Below, in pieces: positions 1 to 8,382 of a DNA stretch of 64,000 bases. The translations under genes and the position numbers were made by a program. Numbering within the stretch: the first letter of the stretch is position 1; each line of letters opens with the position of its first letter. Below the pieces are notes generated by a model. That model was not told where the DNA came from. It worked only from the letters and a program-made list of their open reading frames with translations, and searched no databases. Source of the DNA: Flavobacterium davisii (GTDB taxonomy: Bacteria > Bacteroidota > Bacteroidia > Flavobacteriales > Flavobacteriaceae); contig NZ_CP067378.1 of NCBI RefSeq assembly GCF_019565505.1, positions 1,178,001 through 1,242,000 on the forward strand. The letters run 5' to 3'.

Positions 1-97
1 TATTGCTTAGTTTTACAGCAACAGCGGATGATATTACCAATATAAGTAATGCCACCCCATAAATACGATTTAATATATTTCTATTTATTACTGCCAT
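1..97 (-). CDS. ftsI: FtsI/PBP2-type peptidoglycan transpeptidase, N-terminus only (partial)
   Basis: Only the first 32 codons are inside the window; the gene runs off the left edge. The visible peptide is a short basic stretch (RNILNRIYG) followed by one hydrophobic segment (VALLILVISSAVAV), the N-terminal membrane anchor expected of septal penicillin-binding protein. The ATG at 97 overlaps the end of the upstream ftsL-like gene by 10 nt, implying translational coupling. The identification rests on anchor plus position in the dcw cluster (mraZ-rsmH-ftsL-ftsI); no catalytic domain is visible. Confidence 0.75.
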   Translation of the reverse strand, partial: MAVINRNILNRIYGVALLILVISSAVAVKLSN

Positions 98-429
98 AGC
101 TTTTCCCAAGCTGTTTTTTCTTTTGCTACTTTTATTTTTTTAGGAGGAACCGATGATGGTACGATGTTTAATATCGCCATTTGAGCTGCCACATTGGATT
201 CCATTTTTATTTTCATTAATTCGGATCTTCTGTCTACAAATTCAGATCGTAGCTCTTTTACTTCATTATTTAATTCTGCTATACGAAAAACTTTCTTCTC
301 ATAACTATGTGTATTGGCAATCATTATAATGGCTAACACTAATAAAAAGAGTATAAAAATCCAATTCTTAGCAGCATCTTCATTTAAAAGATACCGAGCT
401 TTTAATATATTAAAAATTTTGTTTTTCAT
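88..429 (-). CDS. ftsL: FtsL-like cell division protein
   Basis: A 113-residue single-pass membrane protein. About 20 soluble residues precede a transmembrane helix (roughly residues 22-40, WIFILFLLVLAIIMIANT), followed by a predicted coiled coil (about 48-80, many E/K/R/L) and a basic tail. This bitopic topology and the slot between rsmH and ftsI are those of FtsL, which joins FtsB/FtsQ-type proteins to the septal transpeptidase. FtsL sequences are poorly conserved, so the name depends mostly on topology and gene order. Confidence 0.8.
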   Translation of the reverse strand: MKNKIFNILKARYLLNEDAAKNWIFILFLLVLAIIMIANTHSYEKKVFRIAELNNEVKELRSEFVDRRSELMKIKMESNVAAQMAILNIVPSSVPPKKIKVAKEKTAWEKLWQ

Positions 430-461
430 ATTTCATCATGATGCTAAGGCAACATTGATTC

Positions 462-1367
462 TTATAATTTTTCGGCAATACGAAGTTTTGCACTTCGAGC
501 TCTGTTGTTTATTTTTATTTCTTCATTCGTCGGAACAATGAGTTTACCAATAGCTTTCATAGGTACTTCAAATCTTCCAAACATATCTCGTTCTGGCTCT
601 CCTTCAAACATTCCATTTTTAACAAATCGTTTCACTAGACGATCTTCTAAAGAATGGTAAGAAATAACACTTAATCTTCCTCCTACATTTAAGACATCTA
701 ACGATTGCTCTAAAAACTCTTTTAAGACATCCATTTCTTGATTTACTTCAATACGTATGGCTTGATAAATTTGAGCTAGAATTTTATTCGCTTTATGACT
801 TGGTAAGTGTTTTCCTAAAACTTGCTTTAAATCTTCTGTATTAACAATTCTTTCTGTATCTCTCGCTTCTATAATCGTCCTAGCTAAAGCTGGAGCATTT
901 TTAAGTTCTCCATACTCTAAAAAAATACGACGTAAATTCGCATCATCGTATTCGTTCACTACAGTGTAGGCGCTCAATTCATTTTTTTGATTCATTCTCA
1001 TATCGAGAGCGCCATCAAAACGAGTAGAAAAACCGCGTTCAGGCACATCAAATTGGTGAGAGGAAACTCCTAAATCAGCTAAAATCCCATCTACCTTTCG
1101 AATATTCTGAAAACGTAAAAAATTTCTGATATACCTAAAATTTTCTTTAATTAAAACAAATCTTGGATCTGGTATTGCATTAGCCCAAGCATCTTCGTCT
1201 TGATCAAAAGCAAACAATTTCCCATTAGGCCCCAACCGAGATAATATTTCCCTTGAATGACCTCCTCCTCCAAAAGTTACATCTACATACACTCCATCCG
1301 GTTTGATATTCAAACCATCAACTGTCTCCCTTAATAAAACCGGATTATGATATTCCATCGTCATCAA
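462..1367 (-). CDS. rsmH: 16S rRNA (cytosine(1402)-N4)-methyltransferase RsmH
   Basis: RsmH (MraW) N4-methylates C1402 of 16S rRNA using SAM. The N-terminus EYHNPVLLRETVDGL and the SAM-binding motif VDVTFGGGGHSREIL are typical. Further conserved blocks are LADLGVSSHQFD, RGFSTRFDGALDMRM, RIEVNQEMD and ISYHSLEDRLVKRF near the C-terminus. Length (about 300 aa) matches the family. The start could be any of three Met codons at 1367, 1364 or 1358; the gene overlaps the 3' end of mraZ by about 20 nt. It is second in the dcw operon. Confidence 0.97.
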   Translation of the reverse strand: MMTMEYHNPVLLRETVDGLNIKPDGVYVDVTFGGGGHSREILSRLGPNGKLFAFDQDEDAWANAIPDPRFVLIKENFRYIRNFLRFQNIRKVDGILADLGVSSHQFDVPERGFSTRFDGALDMRMNQKNELSAYTVVNEYDDANLRRIFLEYGELKNAPALARTIIEARDTERIVNTEDLKQVLGKHLPSHKANKILAQIYQAIRIEVNQEMDVLKEFLEQSLDVLNVGGRLSVISYHSLEDRLVKRFVKNGMFEGEPERDMFGRFEVPMKAIGKLIVPTNEEIKINNRARSAKLRIAEKL

Positions 1368-1818
1368 AATTTAAATCTCCCATTACTTCTTCAGCTAAAT
1401 CCGCAAAATCCATCACTGAATCATCAATAGCTTTTTCATATAACTCTTTATCCCAAATTTCTAATATAGTCACTGCCGAAGACAAAACAACGTTATTCGT
1501 AATATTTGCAAAAACCGCTAAATCTTTAGGAATTAACAAACGTCCTGTAGCATCAATCTCCACTACTTTAACTCCTGCTGTAAATCGACGAATAAAATCA
1601 TTGTTCTTTTTTACAAAACGATTCAACTTATTGATTTTTTGCATCATAACATTCCATTCACTCATCGGATACAACTCTAAACATTGTTGAAAAACAGAAC
1701 GTTTTAACACAAACCCTTCCTGCAAAGAAGTCGCCAATTGCCCTTTCAAGGCAACCGGTAACATCAACCTGCCTTTCGCATCTGCTTTACATTCATATGT
1801 TCCAACAATGGTATTCAA
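1345..1818 (-). CDS. mraZ: Transcriptional regulator MraZ (TTG start)
   Basis: MraZ is the DNA-binding autoregulator at the head of the dcw cluster. Two AbrB-like half domains are visible: the first with YECKADAKGRLMLPVALK, the second with VVEIDATGRLLIPKDLA. An open frame extends to 1869, but a TATCTTTG -7 element lies inside that extension at 1853-1846, so the transcript should begin near 1839. The first usable in-frame codon after that is TTG at 1818 (reads NTIVGTYECK), giving 157 aa, the usual family size. Repeats just upstream look like its own operator. Confidence 0.93.
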   Translation of the reverse strand: MNTIVGTYECKADAKGRLMLPVALKGQLATSLQEGFVLKRSVFQQCLELYPMSEWNVMMQKINKLNRFVKKNNDFIRRFTAGVKVVEIDATGRLLIPKDLAVFANITNNVVLSSAVTILEIWDKELYEKAIDDSVMDFADLAEEVMGDLNFDDDGIS

Positions 1819-1845
1819 GGAGTTACACTTTGTACTGTACAAATA

Positions 1846-1853
1846 CAAAGATA
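1846..1853 (-). promoter_or_regulatory. mraZ promoter, Bacteroidetes -7 element
   Basis: Reads TATCTTTG on the minus strand, matching the TAnnTTTG consensus of the Bacteroidetes primary sigma factor. It lies 28 nt upstream of the TTG start of mraZ and directly downstream of the three operator repeats, so MraZ bound there would overlap the polymerase footprint. Confidence 0.75.
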
Positions 1854-1860
1854 GGAATAT

Positions 1861-1890
1861 TTTTACCACATTTTACCACAAAATACCACT
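1861..1890 (-). promoter_or_regulatory. Candidate MraZ operator: three 10-bp direct repeats
   Basis: On the minus strand GTGGTA occurs three times with an exact 10-bp period (units AGTGGTATTT, TGTGGTAAAA, TGTGGTAAAA). MraZ from other bacteria binds three or more GTGG-containing direct repeats at one-helical-turn spacing upstream of mraZ. Position and periodicity fit; binding is inferred. Confidence 0.75.
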
Positions 1891-2532
1891 TTGTTGATAA
1901 GTTTTGATTTTATAAGAAATACACCACAAAACCCCAAGAACCTCCTCTTTCTTCTTTTCCTACCTTTAACTCTCAAAGAAGACGACCTTAATCTGTTTAA
2001 AAATCAAATTCTCTTTATTTTATTTTGAACCGCCATTTTAAAGTTTTTTAACCCCAAACCCACTTTTTTTATTATTAATACACATTTTCAAAACATCTTC
2101 ATACCTTATATATACAGTATTAAGTAAATCATTTTTTTCATTATAAATAAACACTCAACTTAAATGACTAATTATGATTACACCCAAAATCTCTCCTATT
2201 TTCTTTTTTTGTACTCATTGCAAAAGCACTTCAGCAGTTGAATATAAAATCAGGCAAAACACTTTCCTTTATTTAACCCAATTTCCAGATTAGAAAAATA
2301 TTTAACTTATTTTCTTTCTAAACGAAGCCTAATATAAAATCTAGATTCAGATCAATTAACGCCTTCATAAATCACTTTTTAAAAGACTTTTATACACAAA
2401 ACTTATTTATTTTCAATTTAGAAACAGATGAACACCCCCAGTATTTCCATTCAATTACACCTTCGTTCTTTCTTAACAAATTAGCACTCATAAAAGTAAA
2501 ACCATTATTATTTACAATCTAAATAAAAATTT
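1891..2532. other. Intergenic region between divergent mraZ and fur-type gene
   Basis: About 640 bases of very AT-rich sequence with stop codons in all frames. No coding region, tRNA, strong hairpin or repeat was recognised. It separates divergently transcribed mraZ and the fur-family gene, so part of it holds their upstream promoter regions. Confidence 0.5.
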
Positions 2533-2540
2533 TATCTTTG
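2533..2540 (+). promoter_or_regulatory. Promoter -7 element of fur-family gene
   Basis: TATCTTTG matches TAnnTTTG and ends 7 bases before the ATG at 2548. Transcription would start almost at the start codon, so the mRNA is probably leaderless or nearly so. Confidence 0.65.
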
Positions 2541-2547
2541 TAACCTT

Positions 2548-3006
2548 ATGACGCAAATTACATCTGACAATAATAGCCATCAAGAAACAGTAAAAAATGT
2601 TTTTACTAGTTACTTAGAAAAAAATGGGCATCGAAAGACACCTGAACGATATGCAATTCTTCAGGAGATATACGACAGTTCAGAACATTTTGATATAGAA
2701 AATCTTTATATTAAAATGAAAAACAAAAATTATCGCGTATCACGAGCTACACTTTATAACACCATTGAATTGTTATTAGATTGCGGTTTAGTTCGCAAAC
2801 ACCAATTTGGTCAAAATCAAGCGCATTATGAAAAATCTTACTTTGACAAACAACATGATCATATTATTATGACTGATACAGGCGAAGTAATTGAATTTTG
2901 CGACCCAAGAATACAAACCATCAAACAAACTATGGAAGATTTATTTGGAATTGAGATCCAAAATCATTCTCTATATTTCTACGCTACTAAAAAGAAAAAT
3001 TCTTAA
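2548..3006 (+). CDS. Fur/PerR-family metal-dependent transcriptional repressor
   Basis: A 152-aa Fur-family protein. The N-terminal winged helix contains [30 protein letters not shown] and [19 protein letters not shown], the helix-turn-helix of the family. The dimerisation domain has the metal-binding stretch [17 protein letters not shown]. The C-terminal CxxC structural-zinc motifs of many Fur proteins are absent (a single Cys in EFCDPR), which is common in Bacteroidetes. Whether it senses iron, zinc or peroxide cannot be read from the sequence. It lies 20 nt upstream of purA on the same strand. Confidence 0.9.
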   Translation: MTQITSDNNSHQETVKNVFTSYLEKNGHRKTPERYAILQEIYDSSEHFDIENLYIKMKNKNYRVSRATLYNTIELLLDCGLVRKHQFGQNQAHYEKSYFDKQHDHIIMTDTGEVIEFCDPRIQTIKQTMEDLFGIEIQNHSLYFYATKKKNS

Positions 3007-3026
3007 AAATTACAAACAACAACACA

Positions 3027-4299
3027 ATGACTGTAGACTTACTACTAGGATTACAATGGGGCGATGAAGGCAAAGGAAAAATTGTCGATGTACTAACCTC
3101 TAAATACGATATAATAGCGCGATTTCAAGGAGGTCCTAATGCAGGACACACTTGAGTTTGACGGAATAAAACACGTTTTACGTACAATCCCATCTGGTAT
3201 TTTTCATAAAAACGCAATAAATATCATTGGTAATGGTGTTGTTATAGACCCTGTTGTCTTTCAAAAAGAAATAGAAGGACTTGAAAAGTTCAATATGAAC
3301 ATTGAGTCAAAATTATTGATTTCAAGAAAAGCACATCTTATTTTACCAACCCATCGCTTATTAGATGCTGCTTCTGAAACAGCTAAAGGAAAAGCTAAAA
3401 TTGGCTCAACTCTAAAGGGTATTGGACCAACTTATATGGACAAAACAGGACGTAACGGCCTAAGGGTTGGAGACATTGAAATGTCTGATTTCATTGAAAA
3501 ATATCGTTCTTTGGCAAATAAGCATGAGGAAATGATTAAGTTTTACGATGTAAATATTCAATACAACCTTCCCGAAATGGAAAAAGAATTTTTTGAAGCC
3601 ATAGAGGGCTTAAAAAAATTAACTTTTATTGATAGCGAAGAATTTTTAGCAAAAGCTCAAAAAGAAGGTAAGTCTATTCTTTGCGAGGGGGCACAAGGCT
3701 CCTTATTAGATGTTGACTTTGGAACTTATCCTTTCGTAACTTCATCTAACACTACTGCTGCCGGAGCTTGTACAGGCTTAGGCATTGCCCCTAACAAAAT
3801 AAAAGAGGTATTTGGTATTTTCAAAGCCTATACCACTCGTGTTGGATCTGGACCATTCCCTACAGAGGATTTTGGAACAGATGGCGAAACAATGGCTAAA
3901 GTAGGCAATGAATTTGGCTCTGTAACAGGACGCGCTAGACGCTGTGGATGGCTGGATTTAGTAGCTTTAAAATATGCTATTCAAATAAATGGTGTAACTC
4001 AATTGATGATGATGAAGGGCGATGTCCTTTCTGGTTTTGAAACACTGAAAGTTTGCACCGCTTATAACTATAAAGGTGAAACTATAAAACATCTCCCTTT
4101 TTCTATTGAAGAAGAAAATCTAACCCCTGTTTATACCGAATTTAAAGGTTGGAAGGCTGATCTAACAGACATGAGTTCTTTTGAAGAACTCCCTATTGAG
4201 CTAAAAGACTATATTCATTTCATTGAAAAAGAGCTAGAAGTTCCTATTATGATTATATCTGTTGGACCTGACAGAAAACAAACAATTATCAAATCATAA
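3027..4299 (+). pseudogene. purA: Adenylosuccinate synthetase, frameshifted near the N-terminus
   Basis: PurA makes adenylosuccinate from IMP, GTP and aspartate in AMP synthesis. Translation from ATG 3027 gives [18 protein letters not shown] (the GTP-binding WGDEGKGK loop) and continues to [10 protein letters not shown], where TGA stops it. The rest continues at once in another frame from [10 protein letters not shown] through the IMP-binding and GTP-binding regions to 4299. Restoring two bases in the AC run around 3144-3151 yields one reading frame of about 424 codons, the normal family length. PurA is the only route to AMP from IMP, so a sequencing or assembly error is at least as likely as true loss. 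Confidence 0.9.
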
Positions 4300-4329
4300 T
4301 ATAGAAATCAATTTATACAATAAGATACC

Positions 4330-4365
4330 GCCCCAAAAAAGCTAAACACTATTTGGGGCATTTTT
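4330..4365 (+). terminator. Rho-independent terminator after purA
   Basis: GCCCCAAA pairs with TTTGGGGC across a 14-base loop and is followed by a T-rich run. It lies 30 bases after the purA stop. Confidence 0.8.
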
Positions 4366-4550
4366 ATAAAAAGAAAATCAAATACAATTACGCGTTCAAA
4401 TTAAAACCTGTTAAACTATTTTCATTCCAAATTTCAATAGATTTAGATTAGAAAACAGCCTCAACTTCTTTCTTTCACCTATCCTTTTAAGATCTCCGAT
4501 TACTTTATCCATAAAAAAATAATAAAAATAATTTTTTCATTTTTAACCAC

Positions 4551-4558
4551 TATATTTG
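4551..4558 (+). promoter_or_regulatory. Promoter -7 element of alpha/beta hydrolase gene
   Basis: TATATTTG fits TAnnTTTG, 24 bases upstream of the GTG start at 4582. Confidence 0.6.
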
Positions 4559-4581
4559 TCATATAAAAACGAATTAATAAA

Positions 4582-5349
4582 GTGGAGCACTTAATAGAAG
4601 ACGGTAAATACAAATATTTCGAAGCAGGAGAAGGGACTCCAATTGTAATTTTACATGGATTAATGGGAGGTCTTAGTAATTTTGGAGGAGTTGCTCAATA
4701 TTTCCCTAACAAAGGATACAAAGTAGTAATTCCTGAATTACCTTTATATACCCAAAATATATTAAAAACCAATGTAAAAGCATTTGCTGTATACCTTAAA
4801 AATTTCATCAATTATAAAGGTTATGATAGAGTTGTCCTTGTAGGTAACTCATTAGGAGGGCATATAGCCTTATATTTCACAAAACTTTTCCCCGAAAAAG
4901 TATCAGGATTAGTAATTACAGGTAGCTCAGGTTTATATGAAAGTGCGATGGGAGAAAGCTATCCTAAACGTGGAGATTATGAGTACATCAAAAAAAAGTC
5001 AGAAGACGTATTTTACAATCCTGCTGTTGCTACAAAAGAAATTGTTGATGAAGTATATGCTACGGTTAACGATCGTATTAAACTTTTAAAAACACTTACC
5101 ATTGCCAAGAGCGCCATACGTCACAACATGGCCAAAGACTTACCAAAAATGCACGTTCCAACAGGAATTATATGGGGTAGACAGGACAAAGTAACGCCTC
5201 CAGAAGTAGCAGAAGAATTTCACAAATTACTCCCCAATTCTACTTTATATTGGATAGACCAATGTGGTCATGCTGCTATGATGGAACATCCTGATGAGTT
5301 TAATAGGATTTTGGAAGAATGGTTAAAAACAAAAGCAGAACATAAATAA
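4582..5349 (+). CDS. Alpha/beta-fold hydrolase
   Basis: A 255-aa soluble alpha/beta hydrolase. The oxyanion HG motif is in VILHGLMGGLSNF (about residues 22-34), the nucleophile elbow is GNSLGG (about 88-93, Ser nucleophile), the acid is probably the Asp in WGRQDKVTP, and the catalytic His is in DQCGHAAMMEHP. The start is GTG at 4582, just after a -7 element. The substrate is unknown; such genes sit near engB and gldB in Flavobacteria. No lid domain insert is obvious. Confidence 0.88.
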   Translation: MEHLIEDGKYKYFEAGEGTPIVILHGLMGGLSNFGGVAQYFPNKGYKVVIPELPLYTQNILKTNVKAFAVYLKNFINYKGYDRVVLVGNSLGGHIALYFTKLFPEKVSGLVITGSSGLYESAMGESYPKRGDYEYIKKKSEDVFYNPAVATKEIVDEVYATVNDRIKLLKTLTIAKSAIRHNMAKDLPKMHVPTGIIWGRQDKVTPPEVAEEFHKLLPNSTLYWIDQCGHAAMMEHPDEFNRILEEWLKTKAEHK

Positions 5350-5354
5350 TTAAC

Positions 5355-5391
5355 AAAGGGATCTTTCAAAAAAATAGACATCCCTTTTTAC
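5355..5391 (+). terminator. Terminator after hydrolase gene
   Basis: AAAGGGAT pairs with ATCCCTTT followed by TT; the hairpin begins 6 bases after the stop codon. Confidence 0.65.
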
Positions 5392-5498
5392 GTAAAAGCC
5401 CAAGAGTCTTATCAAAACAAATAAGACACAAAAACATAGTTTGTCATAATCAAAACAAAAAACGAAATATTAAATAGACACTCTCATATTTTATATCT

Positions 5499-6123
5499 AT
5501 GAAAATTAATACAGCTGAATTTATCATAAGTAACTCTCTTGTAAGCAAATGTCCTCAGGAGCGTTTACCTGAATACGCTTTCATAGGAAGATCTAACGTA
5601 GGGAAATCCTCCTTAATAAACATGCTAACTAATCATAAAAACTTAGCAAAAACTTCCTCTAGACCGGGTAAAACCCAGCTAATTAATCATTTTAAAATTA
5701 ATAATAACTGGTTTTTAGTTGATTTACCGAGGATATGGATACGCAAGAGTTTCTAAAAAAACAAAGGAAGTTTTCCAGAAATTCATTACTGATTATTTTG
5801 AAAAACGAGCTCAATTGGTTTGTGCCTTTATCTTAATAGATATTCGCCATGAAGCTCAAAAAATAGACTTAGAATTCATTACATATCTTGGCGAGACGGG
5901 CGTTCCTTTTTGTATTATTTTCACAAAAGCAGATAAAATAAGTAAGGGCAAAGCAGAACAAAACGTTGCAGCTTATCGAAAATCATTACTAGCTAACAAT
6001 TGGGAAGAAATGCCTCAACATTTTATAACTTCCTCATTAGATGCAGTTGGACGCGACGGTATTTTAGATTTTATAGACAATGTAAATCAAGAAATTTTCA
6101 AAAACAATGATCATTTTGTCTAA
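5499..6123 (+). pseudogene. engB: Ribosome-biogenesis GTPase EngB/YihA, frameshifted in the G3 motif
   Basis: EngB is an essential GTPase in large-subunit assembly. The first part reads [11 protein letters not shown], then the P-loop [12 protein letters not shown] (G1) and [13 protein letters not shown] (G2), up to FLVDLP. The rest continues one frame over with [13 protein letters not shown] (the end of G3), TKADKISK (G4) and TSS (G5), ending at 6123. One extra base at 5727-5731 (CCG A GGA where CCG GGA is expected) explains the break. The corrected length is about 207 aa, normal for the family. Given that the gene is essential, consensus error is plausible. Confidence 0.9.
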
Positions 6124-6124
6124 C

Positions 6125-6277
6125 AAAAAGAGACTATCTAAAAAGTAATAAATAAATTGTATAATATTTTTAACTTATTACTTCAATGATGACAGGAGAA
6201 ATCACATTATCTGTATATGTGATTTTTCTCGCCGATGAAATAACAGAATTACAACCTTTACCAGACAGTCTCTTTTT
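6125..6277. repeat. 153-bp element with 15-bp terminal inverted repeats, MITE-like, or long terminator
   Basis: The ends AAAAAGAGACTATCT (6125-6139) and AGACAGTCTCTTTTT (6263-6277) are inverted repeats with one mismatch. An inner hairpin pairs ATCACAT with ATGTGAT near 6200-6226. It fills the space between two convergent genes and encodes nothing visible. The GAGACTGTCT type of end resembles IS/MITE termini, but the outer repeats with their A/T runs could also act as a bidirectional terminator. No clear target duplication was seen. Confidence 0.5.
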
Positions 6278-6283
6278 ATTGTA

Positions 6284-6898
6284 CTACTTAAATGATTTAA
6301 GTTCCATTTTAAAAAACCCAGTATCTTCGTAAACATTCCCTATATCATCATTCCAAAAAATATAAGAGTCATTAATAGCTGTTGTTGTAGAAAACTTAAA
6401 AACTTTACAATGAAATGTACCAGCGGGTACCTTAATAACAGAATCTAAATCTATAACTTTATGTGTTACAACCGCTTTATCAGCTCTAACATGTTTCCAT
6501 TCTTCATTTAACTGAACATTCTTTTTATAGCTTTTTGCAAAATAATCTTTATTATTATCTGAATCAACCAAAAGAAAATCTCCTTCTTGTTTCATTAAAT
6601 CAACACTAGAGCGCACTAATTCACCTAAGTCATTGTAAAAATTTCTTGTAACTAGAAATCCTTCTCCATTACAACTTCCAAAAGTCATTTTCATTGTTCC
6701 TGATTTCTTTCCAAATGTAAAAAGATCAAACACTACTTCCTTGCCCGTTTTCAAAAAAGGTATTGAAGACTCACAACTTCCTTTAGTATCAGACATCACA
6801 TCCTTGTTATCTTCTTTATTACAAGAAACTAAAATCAAACATGCACATAAAAAAGATAATTTTCTACTTACCATTTCTAACATTTTAAATTTATACAT
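6284..6898 (-). CDS. Hypothetical SPII lipoprotein
   Basis: A 204-aa secreted lipoprotein. The signal peptide ends in a lipobox (LILVSC, then NKED); one of the Met codons just inside the listed start may be the true one. The mature part is beta-rich, with repeated short hydrophobic strands and a conserved-looking VIKVPAGTFHCKVFKF motif, which recalls DUF3108-like or TapB-like domains, but no family can be assigned with confidence. It lies 15 bases downstream of gldC on the same strand. Confidence 0.75.
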   Translation of the reverse strand: MYKFKMLEMVSRKLSFLCACLILVSCNKEDNKDVMSDTKGSCESSIPFLKTGKEVVFDLFTFGKKSGTMKMTFGSCNGEGFLVTRNFYNDLGELVRSSVDLMKQEGDFLLVDSDNNKDYFAKSYKKNVQLNEEWKHVRADKAVVTHKVIDLDSVIKVPAGTFHCKVFKFSTTTAINDSYIFWNDDIGNVYEDTGFFKMELKSFK

Positions 6899-6913
6899 TT
6901 TATTTTTTCAACT

Positions 6914-7234
6914 CTAACTTTTCAGCAAAATACTCCAAAAATCACGCATTGTTGCACTCATTTTTTCATCAGCCGTTGCACGTTCAAAAGTATCCGCCAT
7001 AGCCACCAAAGTTTGATGAAAAAATATCTTCATTTCATCTACAGGCATATCCTTTGTCCACAAATCAATACGCATTGTTTCTTTTGCGTTACTATCCCAT
7101 ATATTTAACATAAGAGCTTTGGCTTCTTGTTCTTCTATTCCACCGTCTTTTGCAGTCCAATGTAATTTTTCTGGAACATGATTTTCATCTAATGAAATCT
7201 TAAAATTAATATCGGATGTTTTAGTTATTGGCAT
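6914..7234 (-). CDS. gldC: Gliding motility protein GldC
   Basis: A 106-aa cytoplasmic protein matching GldC: it starts with TSDINFKISLDENHVPEKLHW, has the WTAKDGG and EAKALMLNIWD blocks, then DLWTKDMPVDEMKIFFHQTLVAMADTFERAT. GldC supports gliding and stabilises GldB function in Flavobacterium johnsoniae. The gene follows gldB by about 90 bases on the same strand, the usual order. Its biochemical activity is unknown. Confidence 0.93.
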   Translation of the reverse strand: MPITKTSDINFKISLDENHVPEKLHWTAKDGGIEEQEAKALMLNIWDSNAKETMRIDLWTKDMPVDEMKIFFHQTLVAMADTFERATADEKMSATMRDFWSILLKS

Positions 7235-7321
7235 TTTATTTTTTATGTTTTAAAATTTATATGAACTATATTTTTGCTAGGAATTTTCCTTTAAATATTT
7301 TACCACACTCTGAGTTAACAA

Positions 7322-8287
7322 TTAATTCTTTACAGGTTTATATTTAGATTTTTTAAAAAGTTCTTTAGCATCTACAACAAGCATTTTTTCTAAAGAAACC
7401 TCATTTTGTTCCATGTAAGCACGAACAATTTGCCATCCAATCCACGCACCTATACGAGCAGGTGTTTGATTATCACTTTCGAGTCCAAATTTAGAAAAAG
7501 GTCCCGGTGCTATTAATTTTTGAACTAGCATAGGATTTGTATCATATAACATTTTTTGTTCTATCATAAATCGCCAGATAGTTTCATCATTCTCTTCGCA
7601 CCACTTTAACTCTTCTGTTGTATAAGCTATTTTGTCTTCATCAGGAGTTGTAGGCAACAAGACATCTTTTAAGTACAATTTTTTTCCTTCATAAATCATT
7701 TGCGATAAAAAATCGCGATCTATAGGAGGTTTAACCTTATACAAAGCAAACGCATCTACCACATCTGGCATCATTTGTACCGCTTCAAATCTCTTTTTCA
7801 AAAACTCAGGATATTCGTAAAAACGATGTGATTTACCTAAATACAGTTCCAAAGAAATAATTAAAACATTTTTATCTGGAGCATAAATTACTTTATAATC
7901 GGGATCCATATCCTGAATGACAGTATATACTTTAGGTATTTTTGTTTTAGGAAAATAATATTTTATATATTTAAATAGTGTTTCGATATTCTTCTTTTCA
8001 ACATCAAAATTATCATATCGTTTTTCTACTTCATCATACAATGCTCTCCATTGTGGATGTACCATTTTTTCAGCTAAAAACCGTTCATCAACTTGAGGAG
8101 GAAAGAAAAAAGGGTATTTTTCTTTTAAAATAGGTAAATCAGATGGTTTTGCTTCAAAAAAAGCTTTATCATAACGATCTACCACAACATTTAGTTCCAT
8201 TTCTTCCGCTTGTTCTTGTACTTTTGCATTTTTTTTGCAAGACAAAGCAGAAAGAGCTAAAACAGCTAACGCAATATATTTCCTCAT
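7322..8287 (-). CDS. gldB: Gliding motility lipoprotein GldB
   Basis: GldB is an essential gliding and T9SS-linked lipoprotein. From ATG 8287 it begins MRKYIALAVLALSALSC, a signal peptide with a lipobox Cys. The mature protein contains VVVDRYDKAFFE, YKVIYAPDKNVLIISLELYLG, DFLSQMIYEGKKLYL and the C-terminal ARIGAWIGWQIVRAYM. An open frame reaches 8359, but that would start upstream of the transcription start implied by the -7 element at 8356-8349, so 8287 is chosen (321 aa). It is divergent from nadE. Confidence 0.93.
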   Translation of the reverse strand: MRKYIALAVLALSALSCKKNAKVQEQAEEMELNVVVDRYDKAFFEAKPSDLPILKEKYPFFFPPQVDERFLAEKMVHPQWRALYDEVEKRYDNFDVEKKNIETLFKYIKYYFPKTKIPKVYTVIQDMDPDYKVIYAPDKNVLIISLELYLGKSHRFYEYPEFLKKRFEAVQMMPDVVDAFALYKVKPPIDRDFLSQMIYEGKKLYLKDVLLPTTPDEDKIAYTTEELKWCEENDETIWRFMIEQKMLYDTNPMLVQKLIAPGPFSKFGLESDNQTPARIGAWIGWQIVRAYMEQNEVSLEKMLVVDAKELFKKSKYKPVKN

Positions 8288-8340
8288 TTTCCTACTAATT
8301 CTATTAAGATAACCAAAAAACGGTTTATAAGTAATTTTAT

Positions 8341-8356
8341 TATTTTTGCAAATATA
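8341..8356. promoter_or_regulatory. Abutting divergent promoters for nadE (+) and gldB (-)
   Basis: TATTTTTG at 8341-8348 on the plus strand is immediately followed by CAAATATA at 8349-8356, which is TATATTTG on the minus strand. Two TAnnTTTG elements therefore sit back to back with no spacer, serving nadE (ATG 8383) and gldB (ATG 8287). Confidence 0.7.
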
Positions 8357-8382
8357 CATCCCTTTTTAATACAATCATCGTT

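Noticed and set aside
1819-1869. Longer mraZ start at 1869
   Set aside because: The extension contains the -7 element TATCTTTG and the likely transcript start, and its peptide (MVKIFLSLYLYSTKC) does not resemble MraZ.
1861-1890. Short regular repeats as a CRISPR remnant
   Set aside because: Ten-base period, no spacers, and placed at the mraZ promoter; better explained as an operator.
5720-5740. Programmed +1 frameshift in engB (and in metH/metF at Pro-Gly codons)
   Set aside because: The lesions differ in kind (insertion, deletion, substitution) and no conserved slippery site or stimulator is seen; error or mutation is simpler.
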